Notes under the pieces: generated by a model
The model's input: only the letters and a program-made list of their open reading frames with translations
Told to the model about the DNA's origin: nothing
Database searches by the model: none
Assembly: GCF_000186865.1 (NCBI RefSeq)
Contig: NW_008705568.1
Span: 1,164,603 to 1,228,602 of the forward strand
Direction: 5' to 3'
DNA length: 64,000 nucleotides
From: Aureococcus anophagefferens
Lineage: Eukaryota; Sar; Pelagophyceae; Pelagomonadales; Pelagomonadaceae
Program-made: the position numbers and the translations under genes
Shown: positions 28,298 to 37,892 of the stretch, piece by piece
How positions within the stretch are numbered: the first letter of the stretch is position 1
Layout: each line of letters begins with the position of its first letter

Positions 28298-29385
28298 TTA
28301 CGACCCCGTCCGCTCCCGCGGCGGGTCCTCGTCCCCGCCGCCGCGCCGCAGCCCGAGCGCCCGCTCCAGCGCGAGGAACGCCTCCTCGGAGCGCGCGTCC
28401 TTGTACGCCTTCGAAGCCGCGCGGACGCCGGCGACGTCGACGGCGATGCCCGCGCGCGCGAGCTGCGCCGACGCCCACGACTGCGAGAGGTACTGCGCGA
28501 CGCCGGTGACGTTCTGGGGCCTGGGCAGGAAAAGAGTGCGAAATTCCCAACTTCAAAGGCTCCTATCTCGGTCGTTTTCCGCTCGTTTCGGCTGATTTTT
28601 GGACGAGCGATCATCTCTCGGAGCGCTCTCGAAGCGTGGGTGCTATTTCCGAAACGCGCGCGCGCGGAACAATCACGTTGAATCGACGTTGAATCACCCT
28701 TTTCCTGCCCTGTCTGCGGCTTCGCCGACTCGGCGCAGCGCTCGAAGTCCAGAAGCACGCACCGCCCGTCGCGCACGACGACGTGGCGCGCGCAGCGGCC
28801 CATCTCCTTCTTGTCGATGCCGCGCTCGTCCAGCGCGCGGCATTGGCCCAGGAGGTCCGCGAGCGCGGTCGCGAGCGCGTCGCCGTCGCCGGCCGTCGCC
28901 TTCTCCAGCGCGCCGCCGATGGTGTCGCCCTCGGCGAAGGCCATGGCCACGGCGGACCCCTCGACGGCGAGGAGCGCCGGGCCGACGCCGAAGCCGTTGC
29001 ACCGTTTTAGCCACGCGGCCTCCCGCTCCGCGGCGCGCGACTCGTCGGGCGCCGCGCCGTCGCGCGGCCGCTTCTTCGTGCGCGCGAGCTTGACGGCGAC
29101 GTCGCGCGACGCGCCGCCGGCGTAGGACGCGACGAAGACGACGCCGCGCTGGCCGCGGGCGAGGAAGGTCGGCGGCTCGAGGCCCAGGCGCACCACGAGG
29201 TGCTGCAGCAGCGCGGCGTCCGTCTCCGCGACGGCGGCGGCCTGGGACTCGGCGTTGAGCTGCTGCGAGGGCGCCTTGCGCCGGCGCGCGGACCTCGAGG
29301 AGGAGGCAGTAGCGCCGCTTTGCGAAACCGAGCTCTCCATCGGCAGCTTCACCAATCGCTCCGTGTAAGCGGCGGAGGCGTCCAT
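28298..29385 (-). CDS. COG2112-like Ser/Thr protein kinase; introner-split
   Basis: Exons 29385-28721 and 28520-28298 give 295 residues. Compact kinase signatures: RGQRGVVFVASY (glycine loop), VAVKLARTKK (ATP-binding Lys), EREAAWLKRCNGFGVGP, a MAFAEGDTI hinge and CVLLDFERC, the Mg-binding 'DFE' segment. This resembles the small archaeal-type predicted kinases (COG2112) more than classical eukaryotic kinases; the HRD-like Asp is replaced by DKKEMGRCARH. The start MDASAAYTERL is 61 bp from the divergent glycosyltransferase start. The introner lies after the DFE motif, so unspliced RNA would lose the C-terminal helices. Confidence 0.65.
28521..28712 (-). mobile_element. Introner, type B (192 bp)
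   Basis: Ends CTGGGCAGGAAAAGAG and CCCTTTTCCTGCCCTG. The TSD copies differ by one base: TCTGGGGC (28513-28520, exonic) and TCTGCGGC (28713-28720, intronic). On the coding strand the intron is 28720-28521, GC-AG, phase 2, rejoining SAK-PQNV. The core is sense. Confidence 0.9.
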
Positions 29386-29446
29386 GCTCTCCACTGCACC
29401 TTCGCCAAGCACTCGTCGTTGAACTCCTCCTTGCACACTGATCACG

Positions 29447-30811
29447 ATGGCTCGGCCGCGACGCAGCCCCTGGCTGCTCGCGTGGCTCGCCATCGCGAAC
29501 GGCTGGAGCAACGAGCGGCTCGCCGCCGAGTACCTGCGGTGCTGGGACCGGCCGCTCGACGGGCGCCTCGACGTCTTCACGTCCTTCCGGTCCATGGACG
29601 ACGGCAGGGGCGGCTACAGCCTCTTCGCCCGCGACTTCTACAACAGCTGGCTGCGCTACTGGCCCGCGCGGCTCGGGCGCCTCGTCGTCTACGCCGAGGA
29701 CGACGCGAAGACGGCCGCCGTCGTCGGCCGGCTGGTGGGTTGCCTCGGCGCCGCGTGCGCCGAGCCCGCGGTCGCGGTCGCGTCCTACGACGTCTCCCAG
29801 GCGACGCGCGCGCCGCACAAGGTCGCCGGCGCGGCGGCCGCCGTCAACGCGAACTTCACGGCGCTCGACGACGTGCAGATGCAGGCCTGGAAGTACGTGC
29901 TGGATCTGCTATCGGACGCCGAGTACCTCGCGGTCCTCGACGACGACAGCTGCCTCCAGGACGTCGTGCTCCCGCGCGGCGACCTCGCCGCCTGCGACGG
30001 CCGGCTCGTCGTGCGCGGCGTGCGCTTCGAGCGGCGGCCGGGGAAGCCGACGAAGCACGAGGCGTCGAACGGCGCGATAGGCGTCGACTCGGACGTCAAC
30101 TTCATGGTGCGCGAGTCGTCGAAACGCGCCGGGAACTCGAGGCACGTATCGTAGGTCGACTTCCCCGTGGTCTTCCACCGGGGCCACCTCGCGGCGTTCC
30201 GCGCGCACGTCGTCGAGACCGTTTTAGGCGAGCGCGACGTCGGCGACGTCGCGCGGTTCTGGGCCGCGTTCCGCCTGCTGCTGGCCCGGGGCTGGCGGCC
30301 GAGCGAGTACTCGAACTTGATGGGCTTCGCCCTGGGCCACCCGGCCTGGCGCGACCGCTACGACTTCCAAATCGTACCGAACGCGCACCGCCCGGTCATG
30401 GCCATGGCGTCGCACAAGCTCGGCGCGTGCCCCGCGGCGCCGCCCGTGGCGGGCCGCGACGCGGCGGCCTTCGTCGACGCCCACTTCGAGACGCTGTTCT
30501 TCCCCTTCGACGCGAAGCCGTACCTGGGCGACCGCGGCGGTCTGGCGGAGAACGACTGGAACGGCGTCGTCCCGGCCAAGGCCTGGGCGGCCTACGAGCG
30601 CGCCGTGCGCGACCGGGGGGTCTTCCGGCGCTTCCTGCTGGACCGGCAGGGAGTCGTGGCGAACTACACGCGCGCCGGCCTCGGGCGATCGCCCGCGGAC
30701 TTTTGCGCCGACGTCACGGCGGCCTGGGCGAGCTGCTTCCGCGACGTGCGCACGGCGGCGGGCGTCGCGTGGACGGGGTGGAACATCTACCGGCCGCCGG
30801 AGGGCGGGTAA
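29447..30811 (+). CDS. Putative glycosyltransferase (GT-A-like), secretory pathway
   Basis: Exons 29447-30106 and 30155-30811 give 438 residues. The 48-bp GT-AG intron was inferred because the reading frame otherwise meets TAG at 30152-30154 and the flanking segments fit as DVNFM-VDFPVVFHRGHL. The N-terminus is a signal anchor. The middle has a GT-A-like layout: FTSFRSMDD, RLVVYAEDDAK, MQAWKYVLDLL then AEYLAVLDDDSC, where the DDD probably binds metal and nucleotide sugar. Similar proteins are annotated as DUF6492 or uncharacterised transferases. If the intron is not real, an in-frame stop splits the gene. Confidence 0.6.
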
Positions 30812-31134
30812 ATTCGGTTTGGGCTGCGGATTCTTCCGACTTCTTCCGAAGTCGATTTTGCGCGGATCCTTCACGCTCAGTCAGGCCAAAGTTGCCCCCC
30901 TTTTGCGAACCACCTCATCGAGGTGCCAAAATCAGCAGCAGGCCCGACACCTAAGAGGCCGGACACAGCAGCGTTCACCGCCTGGAAAACGACCCGCGCA
31001 CCCCGCCGCCGTCGCGCCGGACCGCCTGAGACGCGCCGAAACCGTACCACCGCATCGCGCTTGCCAGGGCGACCCGAAAAAGCACAATCGCCGATCGCGC
31101 GCTCGGCCGCGTCGGCGGAGGGCTCGGCCGCGCC
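30812..31134. other. HSF gene upstream region, no gene seen
   Basis: 323 bp between the glycosyltransferase stop and the HSF start. It has a pyrimidine-rich stretch with repeated CTTCTTCCGA units (30828-30855), then increasingly GC-rich presumptive 5' leader. No exact heat-shock element (nTTCnnGAAn) array was found. Confidence 0.4.
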
Positions 31135-32540
31135 ATGGATCCCTCGGCGCGGCGCGCGACGAACCCGCCGGACTTCCTCGTCAAGCTGCTGACCATGGCG
31201 CGCGCCGGCGCCGCTTCTGCATTGCGACGTGGGGGGGGGTTAGATTCGCCGGATCTCGACGCGCGCCGAGGCGCCTCGGAAACCGCCGCGCGCTTCAAAA
31301 GCGGCGGGCCGGGCAGCGCCGCCGCGGTCCGCACGCCCGCCCGGCCCGCGGGGGACGCGGCCGCCGCGCGCGCGCGCCCCGTCGAGGACCCCGGGCCGCG
31401 CGCGACGCGGATCCCCTCCGCCGGCCCCGGGGGAATACCGCCGCGCGGCCGCCCGTCATCCGCGCGCCCCAGGTCCAGGAGGAGGACCCGGACCTCATCA
31501 ACTTCAACGCGGGCAAGCTGTTCATCCACGACCCCCTGGCGCTCGAGCGCAAGATGAGCGCCTACTTCCGGCGCGCGCGCCGCGTCCCTTCGAACGGCGC
31601 GCGAACGACTCGGAACCCCCCCCCAAAAAACAGGCACTCGAACTTCAGCTCGTTCCAGCGGCAGCTGAACAACTTCGGGTTCCGCAAGGTCGAGGGCAAG
31701 GGCAAGCTCGCGCCCTGCATGTACATGCACGACGACCTCATCGGCGCGCCGCCCGACTCTCTCCTCCGCATCCGCCGCAAGCCCACCGTGAGCGTCAGCG
31801 CCGGCGGCAACCAGGGCGCGCCGTCGCAGCCGTCGAGCACCTACGGCGCGCCGAGCCACCAGTACGGCCTGCCCGACGCGAAGCGCGCGCGCTACGACGG
31901 CGGCGACCGCTTCGGCGCGGCGACGCGCGACGGCGAGCCCAAGGCCGCGTTCCTCGGCGGCGGCTCGCGGAGCCGCGCCTACGTGCCCGACGAGCTGCCG
32001 CCGCACCGGCCGAGCCGCCACCTCGAGGCCTTTACCGGTTACGAGACCGCGCGGCCCTTCCCCATCGGCGGCGGACCCGTCGTGCCGACGGACGCGCTCA
32101 TGGGCAACGAGACGGCCATGCACGACGCCTACGAGTCGGGCCTGCTGTTGTCCTTCCTCGAGGCGTCCGACTCGGGCGCCATCGCGCCGAGCCTCCTGAG
32201 CCAGCTCACGGGCAGCGACCGCTTCCCGGCCGGGTTCTCCGAGTTCAAGCGCGACCGCGACCTCCAGACCGCCGCGCCGCCGCCGCCGCCGCTGAGCCGC
32301 GACCTCAACTCCCTCGAGGAGCCCCGCGACCTCGACGGCGGCGACGACTTCGACCTCGGCTCCCGCAGCCACTTCAACATCTTCGGCAAGAAGCACGCGA
32401 TCGACGGCGCCGCCGCCGAGGTCGCGCCCGGCGACGCCGCGCAAACGGACCTCGCGCCGCCGCCCCTCCCCCAGTCCCCGACGCCCCCCTACGCACCCGG
32501 CCTCGCCAAGCACGACGCCGGCATCACCGGCGAGACCTGA
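31135..32540 (+). CDS. HSF: Heat shock factor-type transcription factor
   Basis: Exons 31135-31197, 31473-31570 and 31634-32540 give 355 residues. The start was set by recovering the HSF DNA-binding domain across two GC-AG introns: PPDFLVKLLTM (helix 1), VQEEDPDLINFN, KLFIHDPLALERKMSAYFR, and the recognition part HSNFSSFQRQLNNFGFRKV. The rest is low-complexity, with acidic and proline-rich segments that could activate transcription; no clear coiled-coil trimerisation region is visible, as in many stramenopile HSFs. Lengths of the three exons sum to an intact frame, which supports the model. Confidence 0.88.
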
Positions 32541-32951
32541 ACGCGCGCTCGGCCGCGCGCGAGCGCGGCCGCGGGGCGAAACCGGAAGGCGCGACCGCGA
32601 CGAACGAACACACCGCCGCGCCCCCACCAAGCCTGCCCACCTGTGCCTTCGTGTCTCTCCCACGAATTCTCTTGTATACTCGTGATCTCAGCTGCTTTCA
32701 ACTTCCAAGACCGCGGCCGGGCGCAGGGGCTTCCGACGAGGAGGCCGGGGGAACTCGGCCCGCGTCGACTCCCGCGCCGTGGGACGCGCTTACTTCTCCG
32801 TCAGCCGCGACCGCGCGGCCGTCTCCCGGGCACGCGCTTTCACGAGCAGCACCCGAGCGACAACACCCCGAATGTCGCAAACAGCAATTGGCTCACAGCG
32901 CATCGGCCGATCGGGCATGGACGTCCCGTGATCTAGGGCTGCCTGCCGACC
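32541..32951. other. Intergenic stretch, no gene seen
   Basis: 411 bp between the HSF stop and the ankyrin gene start. It holds an AT-richer island with TTGTATACTCGTGATC near 32671 and TTTCAACTTCC near 32698, plausible promoter elements for the ankyrin gene. No open frame has protein-like composition. Confidence 0.4.
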
Positions 32952-34015
32952 ATGAACAACCTGCTCAAGGAGCAGAAGGAGCGGACGCGCCTCAAGAAGG
33001 GCATCGGCAACTACGACCCGAAGAAGCCGCGGACCATCCAGGACCGCGTCGAGGACCTGGAGCGCAAGCAGTACGAGAAGGGCGCCATGATCTTCGCGAC
33101 GCAGTTCACGTCCATGCACAAGTGCGCCGAGACGAACAACCTGAGCGGCTTGATGCACTTTTTGCTCACGGAGGACATCGACGCCAAGGACCGCTGGGGC
33201 AACACGTGCCTCGTGCTCGCGTGCGAGCGCGGTTACAGCGGCTTCGTCGACGTGCTCCTCGAGCACGGCGCGGACACGTCCGTGCGCAACAACAAGGGCT
33301 GGACGGCGGCCCACGCGGCCACCGTCGGCGGCCACTCGCAAATCTTCCTGACGCTCTACGAGAACGGCGCGTCCGTCAACGAGCGCGACAACACGGGCGC
33401 GACGCCCGCGCACTACGCGGCCCAGGCGGACAACGTCGAGGTGCTCATGATGATCCACAAGTGCCAGCCGAGCCCCGACGGCGAGTCCCTCGCGTCCACG
33501 GGCAACACGGACGTGCTCGAGGGCCGCATGAACAACGGCAACACGCCCGCGCACGCAGGGGCGGGAAAAGAGAGCGAAATTCCCAACTTCAAAGGCTCAT
33601 ATCTCGGCCATTTTCCACTCGTTTTGGCTGACTTTTGGACGACCGATCATCTCTTGGAACGGTCTCGAAGCGTGGATGCTTTTTCCGGAACGCGCGCGCG
33701 CGGAACACTCACGTTGAAGCGGCGTTGAATCTCTCTTTTCCTGCCCAGGCCCACTGCGCGGCGCTCTTCGACAGCCCCGCGGCGCTCACGTTCCTCCACA
33801 AGGTCGGCTGCGACCTCGAGGCGCGCTGCGCCTACGCCGAGACGCCCATGATCAAGGCCGCGCGCGCCCAGGCGCTCCGCGCGCTCAAGTACCTCCGCGA
33901 CAACGGCTCCAAGCACGCGGAGACGGAGCACCGCAACGTCGAGGGCGACAACGCGCGCGCGCTCGTCGTCGACAACATGCGCCACTGGCGCCTCGGCGTC
34001 GAGGGCGAGCTGTAA
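32952..34015 (+). CDS. Ankyrin-repeat protein; introner-split
   Basis: Exons 32952-33548 and 33749-34015 give 287 residues. A Lys/Arg-rich N-terminus (MNNLLKEQKERTRLKKG) precedes about five ankyrin repeats, recognisable as TCLVLACERGYSGFVDVLL, GWTAAHAATVGG, GATPAHYAAQADN and the repeat split by the introner, GNTPAHCAALF. Ankyrin arrays are protein-binding scaffolds; no partner is evident. The introner is inside a repeat, phase 0, so splicing is essential for the fold. The C-terminus RHWRLGVEGEL is short. Its 3' end faces the GT8 gene with 47 bp between stops. Confidence 0.85.
33557..33748 (-). mobile_element. Introner, type B (192 bp), decayed duplication
   Basis: Ends AGGGGCGGGAAAAGAG and CTCTTTTCCTGCCCAG. 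The flanking copies have diverged: GCGCACGC (33549-33556, intronic) against GCCCACTG (33749-33756, exonic). The intron is 33549-33748, GC-AG, phase 0. The core is antisense. Confidence 0.85.
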
Positions 34016-34062
34016 TAGCATGGCTCCGTCGGAGGGGTCGACGGGTCTCGCGCGGCTCGATG

Positions 34063-35625
34063 TTAGCCGAACCACCCCCGCTTCCGCTTCCGCGGCGCGC
34101 GCGCCGGCGCGGGCTCGGGCGGCGGCGGCGGCGTCGGCTCGGGCGCGGCCGGCGGCGGCCGCGCGTCCATGCGCGCGTGGTGCGCGAGGACGTCGGCGTT
34201 GACGTAGGCGTGCCAGTGGCCCGCGCAGGACGTGACGCAGTCGTCGCTGAGGTCGCTGAGGCACGTGCAGAGCGGCGGCCGCGCGATGCACCCGGACGCG
34301 TAGTACTCGCCGACGGACCCCAAACTCTTCGAGCTCCACCGCTCGCCGTCGAGGGAGAAGTGCTGCTGGTCCCAGCGCTTCGAGCTCTTGGCCAGCGTCG
34401 CCGTCGACGACCACTGCTCGCAGGCGGACCGGAGGCGCCGGCCCGTCGTCACGTTCACGGCCGTCGCGCACGTCCTCAGCTTGCACGTGCCCGAGAACCG
34501 CGCGACGCCGTCCAAATCGACTTCGACGCGCATGCCCAGCAGCTGCCAGTGGAGCACGTCCTTCGGGTCCATGGACCAGGGCTTGAGCTCGCCGTTGAAG
34601 TGCAGGATCTTCGCGCGCGCGGCGAGCGGCTGGAAGAAGGGGTTGAACGTCCGCTTGAAGGGCCCCGACGGCGCCACGTGGCGGTCGAACGTGGACGTCT
34701 CTAGACCGTAGCGGCTCCGCGCGTCCTCGGCCAGGAGGAGCCACTCGCCGCGCCCGATGTCCATGCGCCCCAGCCCCCGCACGTTCCAGGAGATGTCGAG
34801 CTTGAGGTAGCGGCCCGCGAGGGCTAATAGGAACGGCGGCTGCGAGATGCCGCCGCGCCAGAGCCGCGCGGAGCTCTTCGTGAAGGCGGCGACGAGCTCC
34901 TCGATGGTCTCCGTCAATCTCAGGTTGCGCCAGCGCGCCGGGTCGAAGAGGACGACGCCCCGGTTGAAGACGCACGCGCCGCCGTGTTCGCGCACGCGTG
35001 CCCCCAGCCCCCACGCGTCCACGTCCGCGAGCAGCTCGAGGTTCACGTACTTGGCGACCTGCTGGCTGCAGTCCTCGACGGCCGCCGCCGCGAAGCCCTC
35101 CATGTCGATGGCCGCGAGCTCGCCCACGTCCCCGCGGACGACGACGTCCGTGTCCAGGTAGAGGATTTTCTCCGCGTGGTCGAGCGCGTGGGGCAGGTAG
35201 AAGGCGGCGAAGTTGAAGGGCGACAGCAGCTCCTTGCGCTTCACGCGCGAGCTGTTGCCCAGGCGCATGAGGTCCCGCAGCGCCGGCCGCTGCAGCAGCG
35301 CCTCGGCCATGCCGCCGCAGATGCTCACGCGGCTCGCCGGCAGGAACGCGTCGAGCAGCTCCTTGAGCGCGTGGACGTGGCGCGTCACGACGACGAAGCG
35401 GACGGCGTCGGGCCGCCGCGCGTTCGCCAGCGTCGAGTTGATGACGCCCATGACGGGCAGCTGGTTCGTGCTGTCCGTCGCCAGCGCCACGACCGTGCCG
35501 CCGCCGGCGCCGCGCAGCGGCGCGCCGACGCAGTGCTCGCGCTGCCACGACTCCGGGAACTCGATGCACGACCCGCCGCGGACCAGCAGCAGCCAGAGCG
35601 CAGCGCGCGCCGCGACGCGGACCAT
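34063..35625 (-). CDS. Family 8-type glycosyltransferase, secretory pathway
   Basis: A 520-residue intronless protein with a signal peptide or anchor (RAALWLLLVRGGSC). GT8 signatures: SPFNFAAFYLPHAL, KILYLDTDVVVRGDVGEL with the DxD metal site near residue 154, CVFNRGVVLFD, and ILHFNGELKPW, the HxxGxxKPW motif that binds the nucleotide diphosphate. This is the arrangement of retaining galacturonosyl-, glucosyl- and xylosyltransferases. The C-terminus adds a Cys-rich segment (CTCLSDLSDDCVTSC) and a Pro/Lys tail. Acceptor unknown; a role in cell-surface polysaccharide is reasonable. Confidence 0.85.
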   Translation of the reverse strand: MVRVAARAALWLLLVRGGSCIEFPESWQREHCVGAPLRGAGGGTVVALATDSTNQLPVMGVINSTLANARRPDAVRFVVVTRHVHALKELLDAFLPASRVSICGGMAEALLQRPALRDLMRLGNSSRVKRKELLSPFNFAAFYLPHALDHAEKILYLDTDVVVRGDVGELAAIDMEGFAAAAVEDCSQQVAKYVNLELLADVDAWGLGARVREHGGACVFNRGVVLFDPARWRNLRLTETIEELVAAFTKSSARLWRGGISQPPFLLALAGRYLKLDISWNVRGLGRMDIGRGEWLLLAEDARSRYGLETSTFDRHVAPSGPFKRTFNPFFQPLAARAKILHFNGELKPWSMDPKDVLHWQLLGMRVEVDLDGVARFSGTCKLRTCATAVNVTTGRRLRSACEQWSSTATLAKSSKRWDQQHFSLDGERWSSKSLGSVGEYYASGCIARPPLCTCLSDLSDDCVTSCAGHWHAYVNADVLAHHARMDARPPPAAPEPTPPPPPEPAPARAPRKRKRGWFG

Positions 35626-35966
35626 CGCGGCGCGTCGGCGCAGCCCTTATTTTTTTTTTGAGGGGGCTCGGAGCTGGGGCAGCATCGAGGAAAACGTCGG
35701 TAAAGTGAAGCGCAGATTTCACCTCGCCTCGGTTTTGCATCCGAGGCCTGCCCCTCTCCGAGGCCTGCCCCTGGCGGCCGCCGCCTGGGGTGCGCCCGCC
35801 GCGTCGGGCGCCGCCGGCGCCGCCTCCCGAGGCGCTCACCGCGCCGCAGCGCGAAGCCACCGCGTCGCGCGAGGCGCTCCGAGAAACCCACGAGCGCCGC
35901 GCGCGGCGCCGCCCCGGCGCGCCGGAAAGCGCCGCACCTCGCGCGGCCCAAACACGCCTCGCGACC
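35626..35966. other. Intergenic stretch between divergent genes
   Basis: 341 bp containing a run of nine T residues near 35650, a short direct repeat (CGAGGCCTGCCCCT at 35741 and 35758), then GC-rich sequence up to the GST-like start. Likely shared promoter; no gene seen. Confidence 0.4.
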
Positions 35967-37734
35967 ATGCCGCGCAAGACCATGCGCGGCGGCGTCCACC
36001 CGTCGAAGAAGGTCGCGTCGACGGACGTCGTCGAGCTCTACGGGAACGCGCTCTGCCCCTGCAGCAACGCGGTCCGGCTCTGCCTCTACGAGAAGCACGT
36101 GGCCTTCAAGTTCCACGGCGTGCGCCTCGTCGTGCCCGACGGCGACTTCGGGAATCTGCGGCGGGCCTACCTGCGCGTGAACCCGGGCGGCATCGTGCCG
36201 ACGCTCGTCCACGAGGGGCGGCCCGTCTACGAGAGCCGGAAGTGCCTCGACTACGTCGACGAGGTCATGCCCGGCAAGAGCCTCGTGCCCCGGGCCGTCG
36301 CCGAGGCCGTCGGCGCCTGGTGCGACCGCTGCGCCGTCGAGGGCCACGGCGACTTCTCGCCGGAGTCGGCGACGAGGAGCCTCGGGAGCTGCGCGATGAC
36401 GCTCGGCGCGCCGCTCGAAGCGGCGCTGGCGCAGGACGTGGGCGCGAACGCGCTGCGGCGGGGCCTCTTCCAGGGGCGGCGGCGCTGGCCCTTGTTGCTA
36501 TTATCCCTCAAACGCTGGGGGCCCAACTTCGTCGCGAAGATGCCCAATCTGATGATGGCGCTGAAGACGGCGTTGGAACAGGCAAGGCGGCATTTGGACT
36601 CTCTAGAAACGGACCTCGGCGACGGGCGGCCCTGGGCCTGCGGGCCCGACTACACGCTGGCGGACGTGAGCCTCACGGCGACGCTGGACCGCCTGGTCGT
36701 GGCGGACTGGGGGTCGCTCGTCGACCGGCGGCCGCGCGTCGCCGCGTACTGGCGGAGGCTCCGGGATCGGCCGAGCTACGCCGCGTGCCTCGGGAGCCAG
36801 CGGCCGCTCGCCCTCGAGGTGGGCATGTCGCGGCTCCGGGACTGGAAGCGCACGGACCCGGGCTTCGCCGCGGTCCTGGATCTCGGAGCGCAGGCCCCCG
36901 GTCGGACCGTCGCGCCCGAGCTCAACCTGCGCCGCGCGTCCGCGCCGGCGCAGCGGCGGTCCATCTTCTCGTCCGTCGCGTCGACGGCCAAGGAGGGTTT
37001 CAGGCGGGCGTCCCTCGCCGTCGCGCCGGCGCCGCCCGCCGCGCCCGCGGCGCCGCCGCCCGACGACGGCCGCGGCGACGAACCGGACGGCGCCGCGGCG
37101 GACGCGTCGCCGCCGCCCGACGGCGTGCCCCTGCGGACGCACCTCCTCTTGAAGGCGCTGCTCTGCCCGGACAGCCCGCCGCCGTCGCCCAAGGCCGGCG
37201 CCGACTCGCGGATCCACGAGGAGTCGAACACGCGCGCGCGGCGGTCCATCGCCGCCTTGGACGACGACGACCGCGCGGCCGCGTTCCCGACGGGCACGCC
37301 CCGGGCGCTCAAGGCGCTCCTCGCGCCGGACCACGCGACGCCGGCGGCCTCGCCGGACAAGCACCGCGACGACGAGGGCGGCGACCTGTGTGGAATTCAA
37401 CCACTGGTTTGGGGGGTCCTGACCAAACTTCAAACCTCTCTAGCTCGGTCAAATCGAAGTCGATTCGGCTGATTTTTGGACGAATCGATTGCTCTCGTCG
37501 AGTTCTCGAAGCTCAGTCGAAGAGTCCGGCGCAATCCGTTCAATTACGCGCACATTGAATTTGGGTTGAAGATTTGGTTTCCACACAGGCGGCGACTCCG
37601 AGGCGACGCCGCGCTACGACGACGGCGAAGCCGACCGGCGGCCCGCGGAGCCGAGCTGGCGCGGCCCGGGGCTCCTCCTCCACTCGCCGCCGAAGCCGCG
37701 GGGCAGCGCCGTCCTCGCGCCCATCGTGCCCTAG
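35967..37734 (+). CDS. Glutathione S-transferase-like protein with long disordered tail; introner-split
   Basis: Exons 35967-37377 and 37589-37734 give 518 residues. The thioredoxin-fold N-terminal domain is clear: VELYGNALCPCSNAVRLCL, then VNPGGIVPTLVHEGRPVYES, the cis-Pro and gamma-Glu-binding 'ES' motif. An alpha-helical GST C-terminal domain follows (CGPDYTLADVSLTATLDRL). Proportions recall GDAP1-like GSTs. Residues after about 330 are low-complexity, Ala/Pro/Asp-rich, with no domain. The introner lies in this tail (DEG-GDSEATP), so a mis-spliced product would still carry the whole GST fold. CPC replaces the usual catalytic Ser/Tyr region. Confidence 0.8.
37386..37588 (-). mobile_element. 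Introner, type A (203 bp)
   Basis: Ends CTGTGTGGAATTCAA and TTTGGTTTCCACACAG. The TSD GCGGCGAC is at 37378-37385 and 37589-37596. The intron is 37378-37588, GC-AG, phase 1. The core is antisense. Confidence 0.92.
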
Positions 37735-37892
37735 CACGTCCGAATTCGGCGGGGGAGGGCCGTCGGGGGCGTCGTCGACGGAGGGACTCCGAGTCGTGCG
37801 GCACCTGGTGCGGCAGGGCTTGCGGCGGACGAGGTGCGGCGGCGAGAGGCCGGGCACGCCGGCGCGCCGCGAGAGTTGGCCGTCGCCGAGAC

